Shown here: piece after piece, positions 26,029 through 35,123 of the stretch | Numbering within the stretch: position 1 is the first letter of the stretch | Layout: the number at the start of each line of letters is the position of its first letter | Origin: Cloacibacterium caeni | GTDB lineage: Bacteria; Bacteroidota; Bacteroidia; Flavobacteriales; Weeksellaceae | Direction: 5' to 3' | Assembly: GCF_907163125.1 (NCBI RefSeq) | Contig: NZ_OU015319.1 | Location: 1,178,001-1,242,000, forward strand | Length of the DNA stretch: 64,000 bases | Program-made: the position numbers and the translations under genes | Notes under the pieces: model-generated | Databases searched by the model: none | What the model was told of the DNA's origin: nothing | The model's input: only the letters and a program-made list of their open reading frames with translations

Positions 26029-26589
26029 ATGCAAATTTTTATTAAAAATATGGTTTGTAACCGCTGTATTTCTGCAGTGGAAGATGTTTTCCGAAATTCT
26101 GAAATTGATTTCGTTTCGGTCAATTTGGGTTGGGTGGATATTTCTACAGAAATTTCAAAAAATCAGTTTGAAAAACTCAACGAAAATCTAAAAAAAATAG
26201 GTTTTGAAATTCTAGAGGATGCATCAAAAAAACAAATCGAAAACATCAAAAAACTGATTTTAGAAAAAGTTCAAAATCTTGATATTAATGAAGAATTCTT
26301 GCTTTCTAAATATCTTTCCGAGCAACTCCACAAAGAATACAGCAGTATTTCTAAGGTTTTTTCACAAACAGAAAACATTACTTTAGAACAATATTTCATT
26401 CTTCAAAAAATTGAAAAAGTAAAGGAGCTTTTGATTTATCGCGAACTTACCCTTTCTCAGATTGCCGATAAATTAGGTTATAAAACGGTTCAACATCTTT
26501 CTCAACAGTTCAAAAAAATCACAGGATTTTCGCCGTCACAGTTTCAAGAACTCAAAGAAAAAAAGAGATTACCTATTGATTTGATTTAA
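26029..26589 (+). CDS. AraC-family regulator with N-terminal HMA metal-binding domain
   Basis: A 186-residue protein made of two parts. Residues 1-65 look like a heavy-metal-associated (HMA) domain: MVCNRCISAVEDVF is the MxCxxC motif with its helix, followed by the usual beta-alpha-beta pattern. Residues ~85-180 are an AraC-type double helix-turn-helix (LLIYRELTLSQIADKLGY and VQHLSQQFKKITGFSPSQF). There is no AraC sugar-binding domain. Inference: a cytosolic sensor in which Cu+ binding to the Cys pair controls DNA binding. The copper ATPase gene starts 110 bp downstream with its own promoter, the likely target. The start follows directly on the thioesterase stop. Confidence 0.82.
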   Translation: MQIFIKNMVCNRCISAVEDVFRNSEIDFVSVNLGWVDISTEISKNQFEKLNENLKKIGFEILEDASKKQIENIKKLILEKVQNLDINEEFLLSKYLSEQLHKEYSSISKVFSQTENITLEQYFILQKIEKVKELLIYRELTLSQIADKLGYKTVQHLSQQFKKITGFSPSQFQELKEKKRLPIDLI

Positions 26590-26643
26590 AATTTTCATTT
26601 GCCAAAATCTTAAAAATCTAAATTTCATAACATTCTACCAAGA

Positions 26644-26674
26644 TTTGATAATGGTTTTTATTTGATTAATTTTG
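26644..26674 (+). promoter_or_regulatory. Promoter of the copper ATPase
   Basis: TTTG (26644-26647), 19-bp spacer, TAATTTTG (26667-26674): an exact Bacteroidota -33/-7 pair. The ATG at 26699 follows 24 bases later. The promoter sits in the 110-bp gap after the HMA-AraC gene, where that regulator would be expected to bind. Confidence 0.7.
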
Positions 26675-26698
26675 AAATTTGTATCAAAATTAAGAAAG

Positions 26699-29311
26699 AT
26701 GAATACCAAAAAATATAACGTTCTCGGAATGTCTTGCGAAGGCTGTCAGAAAAAAATTTTTTCTGCTTTAAATAATGTTGAAGGAATAAAAGCCGATGTA
26801 AATCTCGCAGGAAATTTCGTTGAAATCACTTCTGAACAAGAAATCGACTTAGAACAACTCAATACAGAGCTTAAAAATGCTGGAAACTACGTTTTAGAAG
26901 ATCCAGAAAAACCAAAATCTACAGAATTTATTCCACCTCAAGACAGAGTTTCTATAAGTTCGGTCTATTATTGCCCGATGGAATGCGAAGGCGATAAAGT
27001 CTATTTCGTGCAAGGTAAACGTTGTCCAGTTTGTAATATGTACTGCGTTCCAATTGAAGAAAAAGAAGAAAATCGCAAGAAAGGAATACATCAGCATCAC
27101 CACGAAACCAAACATGAGCATCATGTGGAAACTTTTTCAGAAAAATTGGGTGAATATTATTGTCCGATGTTTTGTGAAGGAGATAAATCCTACCCTGAAA
27201 ATGTTGGATGCCCAGTTTGCGGAATGGATTTGGTGAAAATCACAGGAAATGACGATGAATCCGAAGATGATACTTACAAAAATCTGCAAAATAAATTTTG
27301 GATTTCGGTTGCTTTTACACTTCCCGTTTTTATTTTATCGATGGGAGGAATGTTTTTTGAGTTTCCTTTTAGTTCAAGAGTTTCAGGAATTTTACAATTG
27401 ATTTTCACGTTTCCTGTAGTATTTTTTACAGGTTGGTTTTTGTTCAAAAGAGCTTGGATTTCTTTTAAGTCTTGGAACCTCAATATGTTTTCACTGATTG
27501 GTTTAGGAGCAAGTGCAGCTTTCGTTTACAGCATTTTCTCATTATTTTTTCCGAGTTTAATTCCTCACGAATTCATGCAAAACCATCACGAAGTTCCACT
27601 CTATTTCGAAGCGGTAGCTGTGATTTTAACTTTGGTAATTTTCGGACAAATGTTGGAAGCAAAAGCCCATCAGAAAACAGGAAACGCCATCAAAGAATTG
27701 ATGAATCTATCGCCAAAAGAAGCACATCTTATTCAGAATAATGTAGAAAAAAATATTCCAATTTCAGAAGTTAAGATTGGAGATATTCTAAAAGTAAAAC
27801 CAGGAGAAAAAATTCCTGTTGACGGCGAAATCATTGAAGGAAACACAACCATTGACGAAAGCATGATTACAGGTGAACCTATTCCTGCAGAGAAAAAATT
27901 AGGCGACAAAGTCACTTCTGGAACCATCAACGGAAACCAAGTTTTTCTCATGAAAACAGAGAAAATTTGCAAAGACACACTCCTTTCTCAAATTATAGAA
28001 ATGGTAAATGCTGCAAGCCGAAGTAAAGCACCAATCCAAAAACTAACGGATAAAGTTTCTAAAATTTTTGTTCCAGTGGTGATTGCTATTTCAGTGTTAA
28101 CTTTCATTTTCTGGTACTTTTTCGGTGGAGAAAATCGTGCTATTTTTGCTTTGGTCAATGCTTTAGCGGTTCTCATTGTAGCTTGTCCGTGCGCTCTTGG
28201 TTTGGCAACGCCAATGTCTGTAATGGTGGGAATTGGTAAAGGTGCGAGAAACGGAATTTTGATTAAAAATGCCGAAGCTTTGGAAGAAATGGAGAAAGTA
28301 AACGTGATAATCACCGATAAAACCGGAACTTTAACCGAAGGAAAGCCTTCTTTAACTCAAATTTTCTCAGAAAATATCCTAGAAAATGAAGCATTACAAT
28401 TGGCTGCTTCTCTAAATGAAAACTCTGAACATCCACTTTCACAAGCGGTTTTAAATGCTGTCATTCTGAATACAGACGATAAGTCTGCGAACGTAGTTCA
28501 AAAACGAAATGAAGAGTCTGTTTTGCCTCAAAATGAAACAGTTAAAAACTTTGAAAATATTTCAGGTAGAGGAATTTTAGGAGAAATTGATGGCAAAACA
28601 TTGTTCCTAGGAAATATTCATTTTCTTAAAGAAAATCACTTTGAAATTTCTGAAAATCTACTTCAAAAAGCTCAAATTTTAGAAAACGAGGCGAATACTG
28701 TTTCTTACTTAACGATTGACGGAAAAGCTGTTGCTGTTTTTGGCTTTAAAGATAAAATCAAAGAAAATGCAAAATCTGCCATCAAATCTTTACAAAATAA
28801 AGGCATTGAAGTTATCATGATGACGGGCGATAATGAAGCCACTGCAAAACACGTTGCAGAAAATTTGGGCATCAAAAAATATTTTGCGAATTGTCTTCCT
28901 CAAGACAAAATAAACGAGGTTAAAAACCTCCAAACTCAAGGAAAAATCGTGGCAATGACTGGCGATGGAATCAATGACGCTCCTGCTCTTGCACAAGCCA
29001 ATGTAGGAATTGCAATGGGAACAGGAACTGATATTGCTATGAATTCCGCAGAAATTACTTTACTGAAAGGCGACATTTCTGGCGTTGCAAAATCTAAAAT
29101 TTTGAGCGAAAAAATGATGAAAAATGTAAAAGAAAACTTGTTTTTTGCTTTTGCCTACAACACGCTCGGAATTCCGATTGCTGCAGGTTTACTCTACCCT
29201 ATTTTCGGCGTTTTATTGTCTCCAATGTTTGCTGCAGCTGCTATGAGTTTTTCTTCCGTTTCCGTGATTGCTAATTCTCTGAGATTGAATAAAGTAAAAT
29301 TGAAAATTTAA
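26699..29311 (+). CDS. copA: Cu+-translocating P1B-type ATPase
   Basis: An 870-residue copper exporter starting at the ATG at 26699, after the predicted transcription start. Domains in order: HMA with MSCEGC (~12-17); two heavy-metal-binding modules with paired Cys (YYCPMECEGD...CPVCNMYC at ~85-118, YYCPMFCEGD...CPVCGMD at ~152-183); a His-rich linker between them (HQHHHETKHEHH); membrane helices; actuator loop with TGEP; CPC ion site in VACPCALGLATP (~496); phosphorylation DKTGTLT (~540); SEHPL; GDGINDAPA (~755). C-terminal YNxxG and MxxSS motifs match the Cu+ (P1B-1) class. Two HMBD modules plus a His linker is a long metal-sensing front end. Regulated most likely by the adjacent HMA-AraC protein. 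Confidence 0.94.
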   Translation: MNTKKYNVLGMSCEGCQKKIFSALNNVEGIKADVNLAGNFVEITSEQEIDLEQLNTELKNAGNYVLEDPEKPKSTEFIPPQDRVSISSVYYCPMECEGDKVYFVQGKRCPVCNMYCVPIEEKEENRKKGIHQHHHETKHEHHVETFSEKLGEYYCPMFCEGDKSYPENVGCPVCGMDLVKITGNDDESEDDTYKNLQNKFWISVAFTLPVFILSMGGMFFEFPFSSRVSGILQLIFTFPVVFFTGWFLFKRAWISFKSWNLNMFSLIGLGASAAFVYSIFSLFFPSLIPHEFMQNHHEVPLYFEAVAVILTLVIFGQMLEAKAHQKTGNAIKELMNLSPKEAHLIQNNVEKNIPISEVKIGDILKVKPGEKIPVDGEIIEGNTTIDESMITGEPIPAEKKLGDKVTSGTINGNQVFLMKTEKICKDTLLSQIIEMVNAASRSKAPIQKLTDKVSKIFVPVVIAISVLTFIFWYFFGGENRAIFALVNALAVLIVACPCALGLATPMSVMVGIGKGARNGILIKNAEALEEMEKVNVIITDKTGTLTEGKPSLTQIFSENILENEALQLAASLNENSEHPLSQAVLNAVILNTDDKSANVVQKRNEESVLPQNETVKNFENISGRGILGEIDGKTLFLGNIHFLKENHFEISENLLQKAQILENEANTVSYLTIDGKAVAVFGFKDKIKENAKSAIKSLQNKGIEVIMMTGDNEATAKHVAENLGIKKYFANCLPQDKINEVKNLQTQGKIVAMTGDGINDAPALAQANVGIAMGTGTDIAMNSAEITLLKGDISGVAKSKILSEKMMKNVKENLFFAFAYNTLGIPIAAGLLYPIFGVLLSPMFAAAAMSFSSVSVIANSLRLNKVKLKI

Positions 29312-29312
29312 G

Positions 29313-29342
29313 TTGATTTTTTAGACGAAAAATGTATCTTTG
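29313..29342 (+). promoter_or_regulatory. Promoter of the amidase operon
   Basis: TTG (29313-29315), 19-bp spacer, TATCTTTG (29335-29342), 18 bases before the ATG at 29361. It starts immediately after the copA stop codon. Confidence 0.65.
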
Positions 29343-29360
29343 AGATAAATAATATCTCTA

Positions 29361-30920
29361 ATGAAAAGAAAACTTTTATCACTGCTTTCAGTAGCTTCAT
29401 TTTTCTTAATGAAAGCTCAAAATACAGATTATAACAAAGATTTTAAATTCTTAGAATACGATATCGAAAAGCTTCAAAAAGGCTATCAAAATAAAGAATA
29501 TAAAATTTCAGAAGTTGTAAAATCTTACTTGGAAAGAATAGAAAAAGTGGATAAAAACGGAGCAAAACTCAATGCTGTAATTACGGTAAATCCTGATGCA
29601 ATGAAGATTGCAGACAGTTTAGACCAAGTTCCTTTTCAATTAAGAAAAGGTGCACTTTTTGGCGTTCCTGTTTTGCTGAAAGATAATATTGATACCAAAG
29701 ACAAAATGCCTAATACAGCAGGTTCTTTGGCAATGAAGGATTCTTTTCCGCTGCATGATGCATTTTTGGTTGAAAAATTAAGAAAATCTGGTGCCATTAT
29801 CATCGGGAAAACCAATCTTTCAGAATGGGCCAATTTCCGTGGAATGATGTCTGTTTCTGGCTGGAGTGGAAATGGTGGTTTAACTAAAAATCCGTATGAT
29901 TTAACGAGAAATACTTGTGGTTCTAGTGCAGGTTCTGGCGCTGCAATTTCTGCAAATTTGGGAATTTTTGCGATTGGAACCGAAACCAACGGTTCAATTA
30001 TTTGTCCGAGTAGTGTGAATGGAATTGTAGGCTTAAAACCTACGGTTGGATTAGTGAGCAGAAGCGGAATTATCCCGATTTCTGTTTCGCAAGATACAGC
30101 AGGACCGATGACGAGAACCGTAAAAGACGCTGCGATTGCACTTGGCGTTTTGACAGGTGTTGACGAAAAAGATGCGCATACTTTAGCTTCCAAAAATATC
30201 GCAAAAACAGATTATACTTCTTTCTTAAAACTAGACGGTTTAAAAGGAAAACGAATTGGTTATTCTAAAAAATCTAGCGGAAATGTAAAAGTAGATGCAC
30301 TTTTTCAAGAAAATTTAAAATTTTTGGAGAAAGAAGGCGCTATTTTAGTTGAAATTTCTGAAGAGCCTGTTTCAAATGAAATTCAAGGAAAATCTTTTGA
30401 ATTGATGGTTTTGGAATACAAAGATGGATTGAATAATTATTTCAAATCTTTAGGACCAAATGCAAAAATAAAATCGGTAGAAGAATTGATAGTTTTCAAC
30501 AAAAATAATCCTGAAGAAATGAAATATTTCAAGCAAGAATTTCTAGAAATGACGCAGGCTACCAAAGGAATGCAAGATGAAAATTATGCTAAATTGTTAA
30601 AAGAAATTCAGGAAGGAAGTCGTAAAAACGGAATTGATGCCACATTGAAAAAGTACAAATTAGACGCTCTTATCGCTGCTTCTACTAGTCCAGCTTGGAA
30701 AACGGATATGGTGAATGGCGACAATTATATTTTTGAAGGTTCTGGCGCTGCTGCGATTGCTGGTTATCCTAGCATTACCGTTCCTATGGGAAATATTGAT
30801 GGATTACCGGTTGGAATTTTATTTTACGCAGAAGCTTGGAGCGAAGGAAAACTCATCAATATGGCCTATACTTTTGAGCAAAAAAATCCACAGAGATTAG
30901 TTCCACAGTTTAAAAATTAG
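29361..30920 (+). CDS. Secreted amidase (amidase-signature family)
   Basis: A 519-residue amidase-signature enzyme. It begins with a signal peptide (MKRKLLSLLSVASFFLMKAQ), so it acts in the periplasm or outside. The Ser-cisSer-Lys triad is visible: Lys in PVLLKDNIDTK (~111), the serines in CGSSAGSGAA and GTETNGSIICPSS (~193-217). It hydrolyses amide bonds; substrate unknown, perhaps peptide or amino-acid amides. The C-terminal ITVPMGNIDGLPVGILF is also conserved. First gene of a three-gene unit (next gene 4 bp downstream). Confidence 0.9.
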   Translation: MKRKLLSLLSVASFFLMKAQNTDYNKDFKFLEYDIEKLQKGYQNKEYKISEVVKSYLERIEKVDKNGAKLNAVITVNPDAMKIADSLDQVPFQLRKGALFGVPVLLKDNIDTKDKMPNTAGSLAMKDSFPLHDAFLVEKLRKSGAIIIGKTNLSEWANFRGMMSVSGWSGNGGLTKNPYDLTRNTCGSSAGSGAAISANLGIFAIGTETNGSIICPSSVNGIVGLKPTVGLVSRSGIIPISVSQDTAGPMTRTVKDAAIALGVLTGVDEKDAHTLASKNIAKTDYTSFLKLDGLKGKRIGYSKKSSGNVKVDALFQENLKFLEKEGAILVEISEEPVSNEIQGKSFELMVLEYKDGLNNYFKSLGPNAKIKSVEELIVFNKNNPEEMKYFKQEFLEMTQATKGMQDENYAKLLKEIQEGSRKNGIDATLKKYKLDALIAASTSPAWKTDMVNGDNYIFEGSGAAAIAGYPSITVPMGNIDGLPVGILFYAEAWSEGKLINMAYTFEQKNPQRLVPQFKN

Positions 30921-30924
30921 AAAA

Positions 30925-31251
30925 ATGTCTGATCTTCAGAAATATAATACCGAGCAATTAATGAACAAACTCATCTCTCATGAGTTTCCTGAAGTTTTGG
31001 AAAAATATTCCGAAAATGATTTAGAAAATCATCTCGCCGTTTATATTAATGAATTGATAGACAAAGATTTCAATAAATTAGTCAACTTATTATACCGAAT
31101 TGATATCAGCGAACAAAAACTGAAAATTGCCCTTCAAAATGAAGACAAAACCATCAGTTCTGGCAAAACCATTGCCAAATTAATTATCGAAAGACAACTT
31201 CAAAAACTAGAATTTAGAAAGAAATTCAGTAAGAAAAAAATTGAGGAATGA
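30925..31251 (+). CDS. Small helical protein, conserved hypothetical
   Basis: A 108-residue, highly charged, probably all-helical cytosolic protein (no signal or membrane segment). I do not recognise a named family; the pattern KLISHEFPEVLEKYSENDLENHL...LIDKDFNKLVNLLYRIDISEQK suggests a small conserved Flavobacteriia protein. It is sandwiched in an operon: 4 bp after the amidase stop, and overlapping the sirtuin start by 4 bases, so translational coupling is likely. Confidence 0.75.
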   Translation: MSDLQKYNTEQLMNKLISHEFPEVLEKYSENDLENHLAVYINELIDKDFNKLVNLLYRIDISEQKLKIALQNEDKTISSGKTIAKLIIERQLQKLEFRKKFSKKKIEE

Positions 31252-31937
31252 AAAAGAAACTCGTCGTTTTATCAGGTGCAGGAATTTCTGCGGAAAGTGG
31301 AATTTCTACGTTTAGAGATTCTAACGGACTTTGGGAAAACCACAGAATAGAAGATGTGGCTTCGCCAGAAGGTTTTGCTAGAAATCCGCAGTTGGTTTTA
31401 GATTTTTACAATTTGAGACGAAGACAATTGAAAGAAGTAAAACCCAATCTCGCTCACGAAATTCTTGCAGAATTAGAACAATATTTTGATGTACATATCA
31501 TCACCCAAAATGTAGATGATTTACACGAAAGAGCGGGTTCTAAAAAAGTCATTCATTTACATGGAGAATTGAAAAAAGTACGTTCTGTGAAAGATGAAAC
31601 CCAAATTTTCGACTGGGAAGAAGATTGCAATTTAGGAGATTGTGATGAATTGGGAAACCAACTTCGTCCACATATTGTTTGGTTTGGGGAAATGGTTCCA
31701 GAAATGGATAATGCTACCGAAATTGCTTCTAAAGCGGATATTTTCATCGTGATAGGAACTTCTATGCAAGTGTATCCAGCTGCTGGATTGATACATTACG
31801 TCCCTAAGAATTGTGAAATTTTTGTGATTGATCCACATTTAGAAAACCAGTTCACCAAACACGAAAATTTCTTGAAAACATCTGCCACCGAAGGAATGAA
31901 GATTTTGAAAAAAAGATTGTTAAAAGAAACTATTTAG
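31248..31937 (+). CDS. cobB: Sirtuin-type NAD-dependent deacylase
   Basis: A 229-residue SIR2 protein. NAD-binding GAGISAESGISTFRDSNGLW (~9-28), catalytic TQNVDDLHERAG and HLHGELKKV (His ~105), and IGTSMQVYPAAGL (~170). The FYNLRRRQ segment supplies the Tyr and Arg (YxxR) that define class III sirtuins with desuccinylase/demalonylase activity. The zinc-binding cysteines of the small domain appear reduced (one CNLGDCDE pair). It removes acyl groups from lysines using NAD+. Last gene of the amidase operon. Confidence 0.9.
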   Translation: MKKKLVVLSGAGISAESGISTFRDSNGLWENHRIEDVASPEGFARNPQLVLDFYNLRRRQLKEVKPNLAHEILAELEQYFDVHIITQNVDDLHERAGSKKVIHLHGELKKVRSVKDETQIFDWEEDCNLGDCDELGNQLRPHIVWFGEMVPEMDNATEIASKADIFIVIGTSMQVYPAAGLIHYVPKNCEIFVIDPHLENQFTKHENFLKTSATEGMKILKKRLLKETI

Positions 31938-31940
31938 ATT

Positions 31941-31992
31941 TTGGCTAAAGCCAATTGATTTTTTTTAATTTGAAAACGGGCTAAAGCCCGTT
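31941..31992. repeat. Two GGCTAAAGCC-type palindromes
   Basis: TTGGCT-aa-AGCCAA (31941-31954) and AACGGGCT-aa-AGCCCGTT (31975-31992) share the core GGCTAAAGCC. They lie between the convergent sirtuin and acr3 genes and may terminate both. The second has a T-rich flank on the right. Confidence 0.6.
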
Positions 31993-32369
31993 CCATTTGA
32001 TTTTAAAATTTTATTCGAATTTCCATTATTAATTTGACTAAAATTTATTGTTATTTATACCACTTTTTCTTTAACCAAAGACTTGCTTTCACCAATAAAA
32101 TAAGCACTGGAACTTCAATGAGTGGACCAATTACTCCAGCAAAAGCTTCTTTAGAATGAATCCCAAAAACAGCAATGGCAACAGCAATCGCGAGTTCAAA
32201 ATTATTTCCAGTGGCGGTGAAAGAAACTGAAGCGTTTTTATCATAATCTATTCCTAATTTACGATTGATAAAGAAACTAGTGAAAAACATCAAAACAAAA
32301 TAAATCACCAATGGAATCGCTATTTTAATCACGTCAAAAGGTAATTCTACAATTTTATCGCCTTTTAAA

Positions 32370-33767
32370 CCCAAATTCCGCAATAGAAAAAAAAGAGTAT
32401 TTTAGTATTCTAATATCCAACTGCGTAGCAGTAGAAAAAAATAAGCGATGAAATTCGAGCTATCCTTTACCAATAAAGAGATTACGCCTTGGGGAGGCAT
32501 GGTGTTTTTAAAGCAAATGTTGGACAAAATCGGCTTTAGAGAGCAAATTGAAAAATGCGAATCTTTACCTGTGTCACTTTCCAATAATTCTTATAAAAAA
32601 GAAGTTTTGCTTGAATCTTTTATTACGAGTATTTGGTGTGGTGCCAATCGTTTTTTGCACACAGAAATTACCCGTGCAGATAAGGCTCTTGGGGAAATAT
32701 TTGACTGGCGAAAGACCCCTGCTCAGGACGCATATAAACGCTATTTTGGCAAGTTTACACAACACATCAACCAGCAAGTTGGGCATTATTTTTTCAGTTG
32801 GTTTTTTCAGAATTTGAACCTCAATTATTTTACGTTAGACATTGATTCATCTGTAATTACTCGATACGGAGAGCAAGAGGGAGCAAAAAAAGGCTACAAT
32901 CCTAAGAAAAAAGGAAGAAACAGCCATCATCCTATCATTGCATTTGTGAACGATGTAAAGATGGTCGCTAATTTTTGGCTCAGGAGCGGCAATACTTCTT
33001 CGGCAAATAATTTTGTAGGATTTTTAGAAGAAACACTCTTAAATTTTGGGGATAAGAAAGTAGGATTAGTTCGTTTGGATAGTGGTTTTTTCCAGAAAGA
33101 CATTATGGATTATCTTGAATTAAAAACACTCCAATACATCATCGCTGCAAAATTTACTCACCCCATTCAACACTTGATAGACCAGCAAGATTTTTGGATA
33201 AAAGTTGATGAGGGCATCGAAATTTGCGACAAATATTATCAAGCAAAAAACTGGGAAAAGCCAAGAAGGATAGTCATTGTAAGGCAAAAAATAGCACAAC
33301 GGCCGAATGCGGCAGGCCGAATATTAAGCCTGTTTCCGGAAGATGAAATCCATAGAAATTATCGCTATTCAGCCTATATTACCAACCAAGAACAATCGGC
33401 AACAGATGTTTGGAGAACGTACCGAAACAGAGGCGATGCAGAGAATCGAATCAAGGAATTAAAGGCAGATTTTGGAGCCGAAAGTTTTAACCTTAAAGGC
33501 TTTTTCCCTACAGAAGCTGCACTTATATTTTCGATGATTGCTTATAATCTGATGTCAATTTTCAGACTGTTTGTTCTTCAGGAAAAAACGCAGAAAACAT
33601 TATCTACACTACGATATAGAACCTTTGCTATTGGAGCTTATTTTGAAAAAGTAGGTGACACACTCAAACTGAAGATTGCACTCACCAAAAAACGCAGAAA
33701 ATGGTTCGTCGGAATTTGGGATTACCCCATAGACTTATCTCAAAAAATTTCAACTGCGTGATTTGGG
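32370..33767 (+). mobile_element. IS1380-family insertion sequence, complete
   Basis: A 1398-bp element. Imperfect inverted repeats begin CCC: left CCCAAATTCCGCAATAGAAA, complement of right CCCAAATCACGCAGTTGAAA. A 5-bp direct repeat TTAAA flanks it (32365-32369 and 33768-33772). It carries one intact transposase gene and lies within acr3, antisense to it. The exact restoration of the host frame on excision indicates a recent insertion. Confidence 0.92.
32448..33761 (+). CDS. IS1380-family transposase
   Basis: A 437-residue DDE transposase. Catalytic segments are [20 protein letters not shown] (first D, ~128), [12 protein letters not shown] (second D, ~208) and [18 protein letters not shown] (E, ~330, with the YRxRGxxE pattern of the IS4/IS1380 clan). 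The frame is uninterrupted and all three acidic residues are present, so the element is probably mobile. It ends 6 bases before the right terminus. Confidence 0.92.
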   Translation: MKFELSFTNKEITPWGGMVFLKQMLDKIGFREQIEKCESLPVSLSNNSYKKEVLLESFITSIWCGANRFLHTEITRADKALGEIFDWRKTPAQDAYKRYFGKFTQHINQQVGHYFFSWFFQNLNLNYFTLDIDSSVITRYGEQEGAKKGYNPKKKGRNSHHPIIAFVNDVKMVANFWLRSGNTSSANNFVGFLEETLLNFGDKKVGLVRLDSGFFQKDIMDYLELKTLQYIIAAKFTHPIQHLIDQQDFWIKVDEGIEICDKYYQAKNWEKPRRIVIVRQKIAQRPNAAGRILSLFPEDEIHRNYRYSAYITNQEQSATDVWRTYRNRGDAENRIKELKADFGAESFNLKGFFPTEAALIFSMIAYNLMSIFRLFVLQEKTQKTLSTLRYRTFAIGAYFEKVGDTLKLKIALTKKRRKWFVGIWDYPIDLSQKISTA

Positions 33768-34504
33768 TTAAACTGAACATCACTACTATTGTAAACAACA
33801 ATGCATACAAAGTAATGGGTGAAATTTTCGGAACGAAAACTCTATTGTACCACTCTTTTCCTTTTTGCTGAATCAAGAAATATCTTGTCAAAAAACCTGC
33901 AACAAAAGGAATTCCCAAATAAATGGCAACACTTATTGCTACATCTTTCATGGGAACTGAGATTTCAAAATTTCCAAAACCTAAATATTGCGGTAAAAAA
34001 TTTATAAATAACCAAGCGTAAAAACTGTACGTAAACACTTGAAAAATACTATTTAGAGCCACCAACATTGCGGCATATTCACGATTTCCAGAAGCCAAAT
34101 CATTCCACACAATCACCATTGCAATACATCTTGCCAAACCAATCAAAATCAGTCCAACCATATAATTGGGTTCGTCTTTTAGGAAAATAATCGCCAAAAC
34201 GAACATCAAAATCGGACCAATAATCCAATTGAGAATTAATGAAACTCCCATTGTTTTACGGTCTTTAAAAGCCATAGGCAAAAGACTATAATCTACTTTA
34301 GCTAACGGCGGAAACATCATGAGAATCAAACCAATCGCTAATGGAATATTAGTCGTTCCACTAGAAAATTGATTGATGGTTTCTGGAATTGCTGGAATAA
34401 ATTTTCCGAGCAAAACTCCAAAAATCATTGCCAAGAAAATCCATAATGTTAAATATCTGTCGAGAAATTTTAGTTTGGGTTTCATGTTAATTTTTGAATT
34501 TGAT

Positions 34505-35119
34505 TTATGATTTTCTTAAATTTTCAAAAACAAATTTCATTTCTGTAGCAATTTCTAAACTTCTGTTGAAATACGTTTCGTTCATTTCAGCTGTTCCATC
34601 AGATTTTTTAGGATCTTCGTATTTTATTGGAATTCTAGCTTCTGCACCGTAAACAATCGGGCAATTTTCGTCTGCAGAATCACACGTGAGAATGGCGGCA
34701 AATGCTGATTTCGGGTTAAAATCATCATTATATTTTTTAGAAAAACAAACCACCGCATGTTCATTTTCTGCAAATTTTACCGCATAAACAGGATTTTCAG
34801 TTTCTGATAATTTTAAAATTTCAAAACCTTGATTTGTAAGCGTTTCAGAAATTTTTGGAAACATGGCTGTTGCTTCTGTTCCACCAGAATAGCAAAAAAC
34901 ATTTTCAATTTGATAATAATTCGCCATTGTTTGTGCCCAAATCTGTGAAAGATGGCTCCTTCTGGAATTATGAGTACAAATAAAATTTAATCTAACTTCT
35001 TCATTTTTAGATAATTTAGAAGATATAAACTGAATTAAAGGTTGAAGTATTCTTTTTCGTTCCTCAGAAATTCTTTCTGTGGAAAGTTGAGCAATTATTT
35101 CTCTAATTTTTATGTTCAT
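34505..35119 (-). CDS. arsC: Arsenate reductase, low-MW phosphatase type
   Basis: A 204-residue protein of the low-molecular-weight tyrosine phosphatase fold. The P-loop Cys-X5-Arg is CTHNSRRS (~49). Two further cysteines occur in [11 protein letters not shown] (~130-139), matching the redox triad of thioredoxin-coupled ArsC (nucleophile plus a CX6C pair). It would reduce arsenate to arsenite for export or methylation. It has ~45 extra N-terminal residues compared with the B. subtilis enzyme. A plain protein-tyrosine phosphatase is less likely given the Cys pair and ars context. It lies 20 bp upstream of the broken acr3. Confidence 0.87.
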   Translation of the reverse strand: MNIKIREIIAQLSTERISEERKRILQPLIQFISSKLSKNEEVRLNFICTHNSRRSHLSQIWAQTMANYYQIENVFCYSGGTEATAMFPKISETLTNQGFEILKLSETENPVYAVKFAENEHAVVCFSKKYNDDFNPKSAFAAILTCDSADENCPIVYGAEARIPIKYEDPKKSDGTAEMNETYFNRSLEIATEMKFVFENLRKS

Positions 35120-35123
35120 GTGA

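Larger units (their letters stand above)
32051..34485 (-). pseudogene. acr3: ACR3-type arsenite efflux permease, interrupted by IS1380-type element
   Basis: The N-terminal part (34485-33768, ~239 codons, [17 protein letters not shown] to MFSL) and C-terminal part (32364-32051, [12 protein letters not shown] to the end) are separated by a complete insertion sequence. Removing it with one copy of the TTAAA duplication gives [14 protein letters not shown] in frame and a 343-codon gene, the usual ACR3 size, with ten predicted helices. Family marks are [16 protein letters not shown], the membrane Cys, and [20 protein letters not shown]3 exports arsenite. As it stands the protein is cut after helix ~8 and fused to IS-derived residues, so function is almost certainly lost. 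It is the last gene of the ars operon. Confidence 0.93.

Noticed and set aside
32051-32383. Separate small membrane protein of 110 residues
   Set aside because: It is the C-terminal third of acr3 plus IS end sequence; no promoter or independent start.
33682-34485. Shortened Acr3 protein of 267 residues as a real gene
   Set aside because: The last ~28 codons are read from the inserted IS1380-type element; the true gene is broken and continues at 32364.
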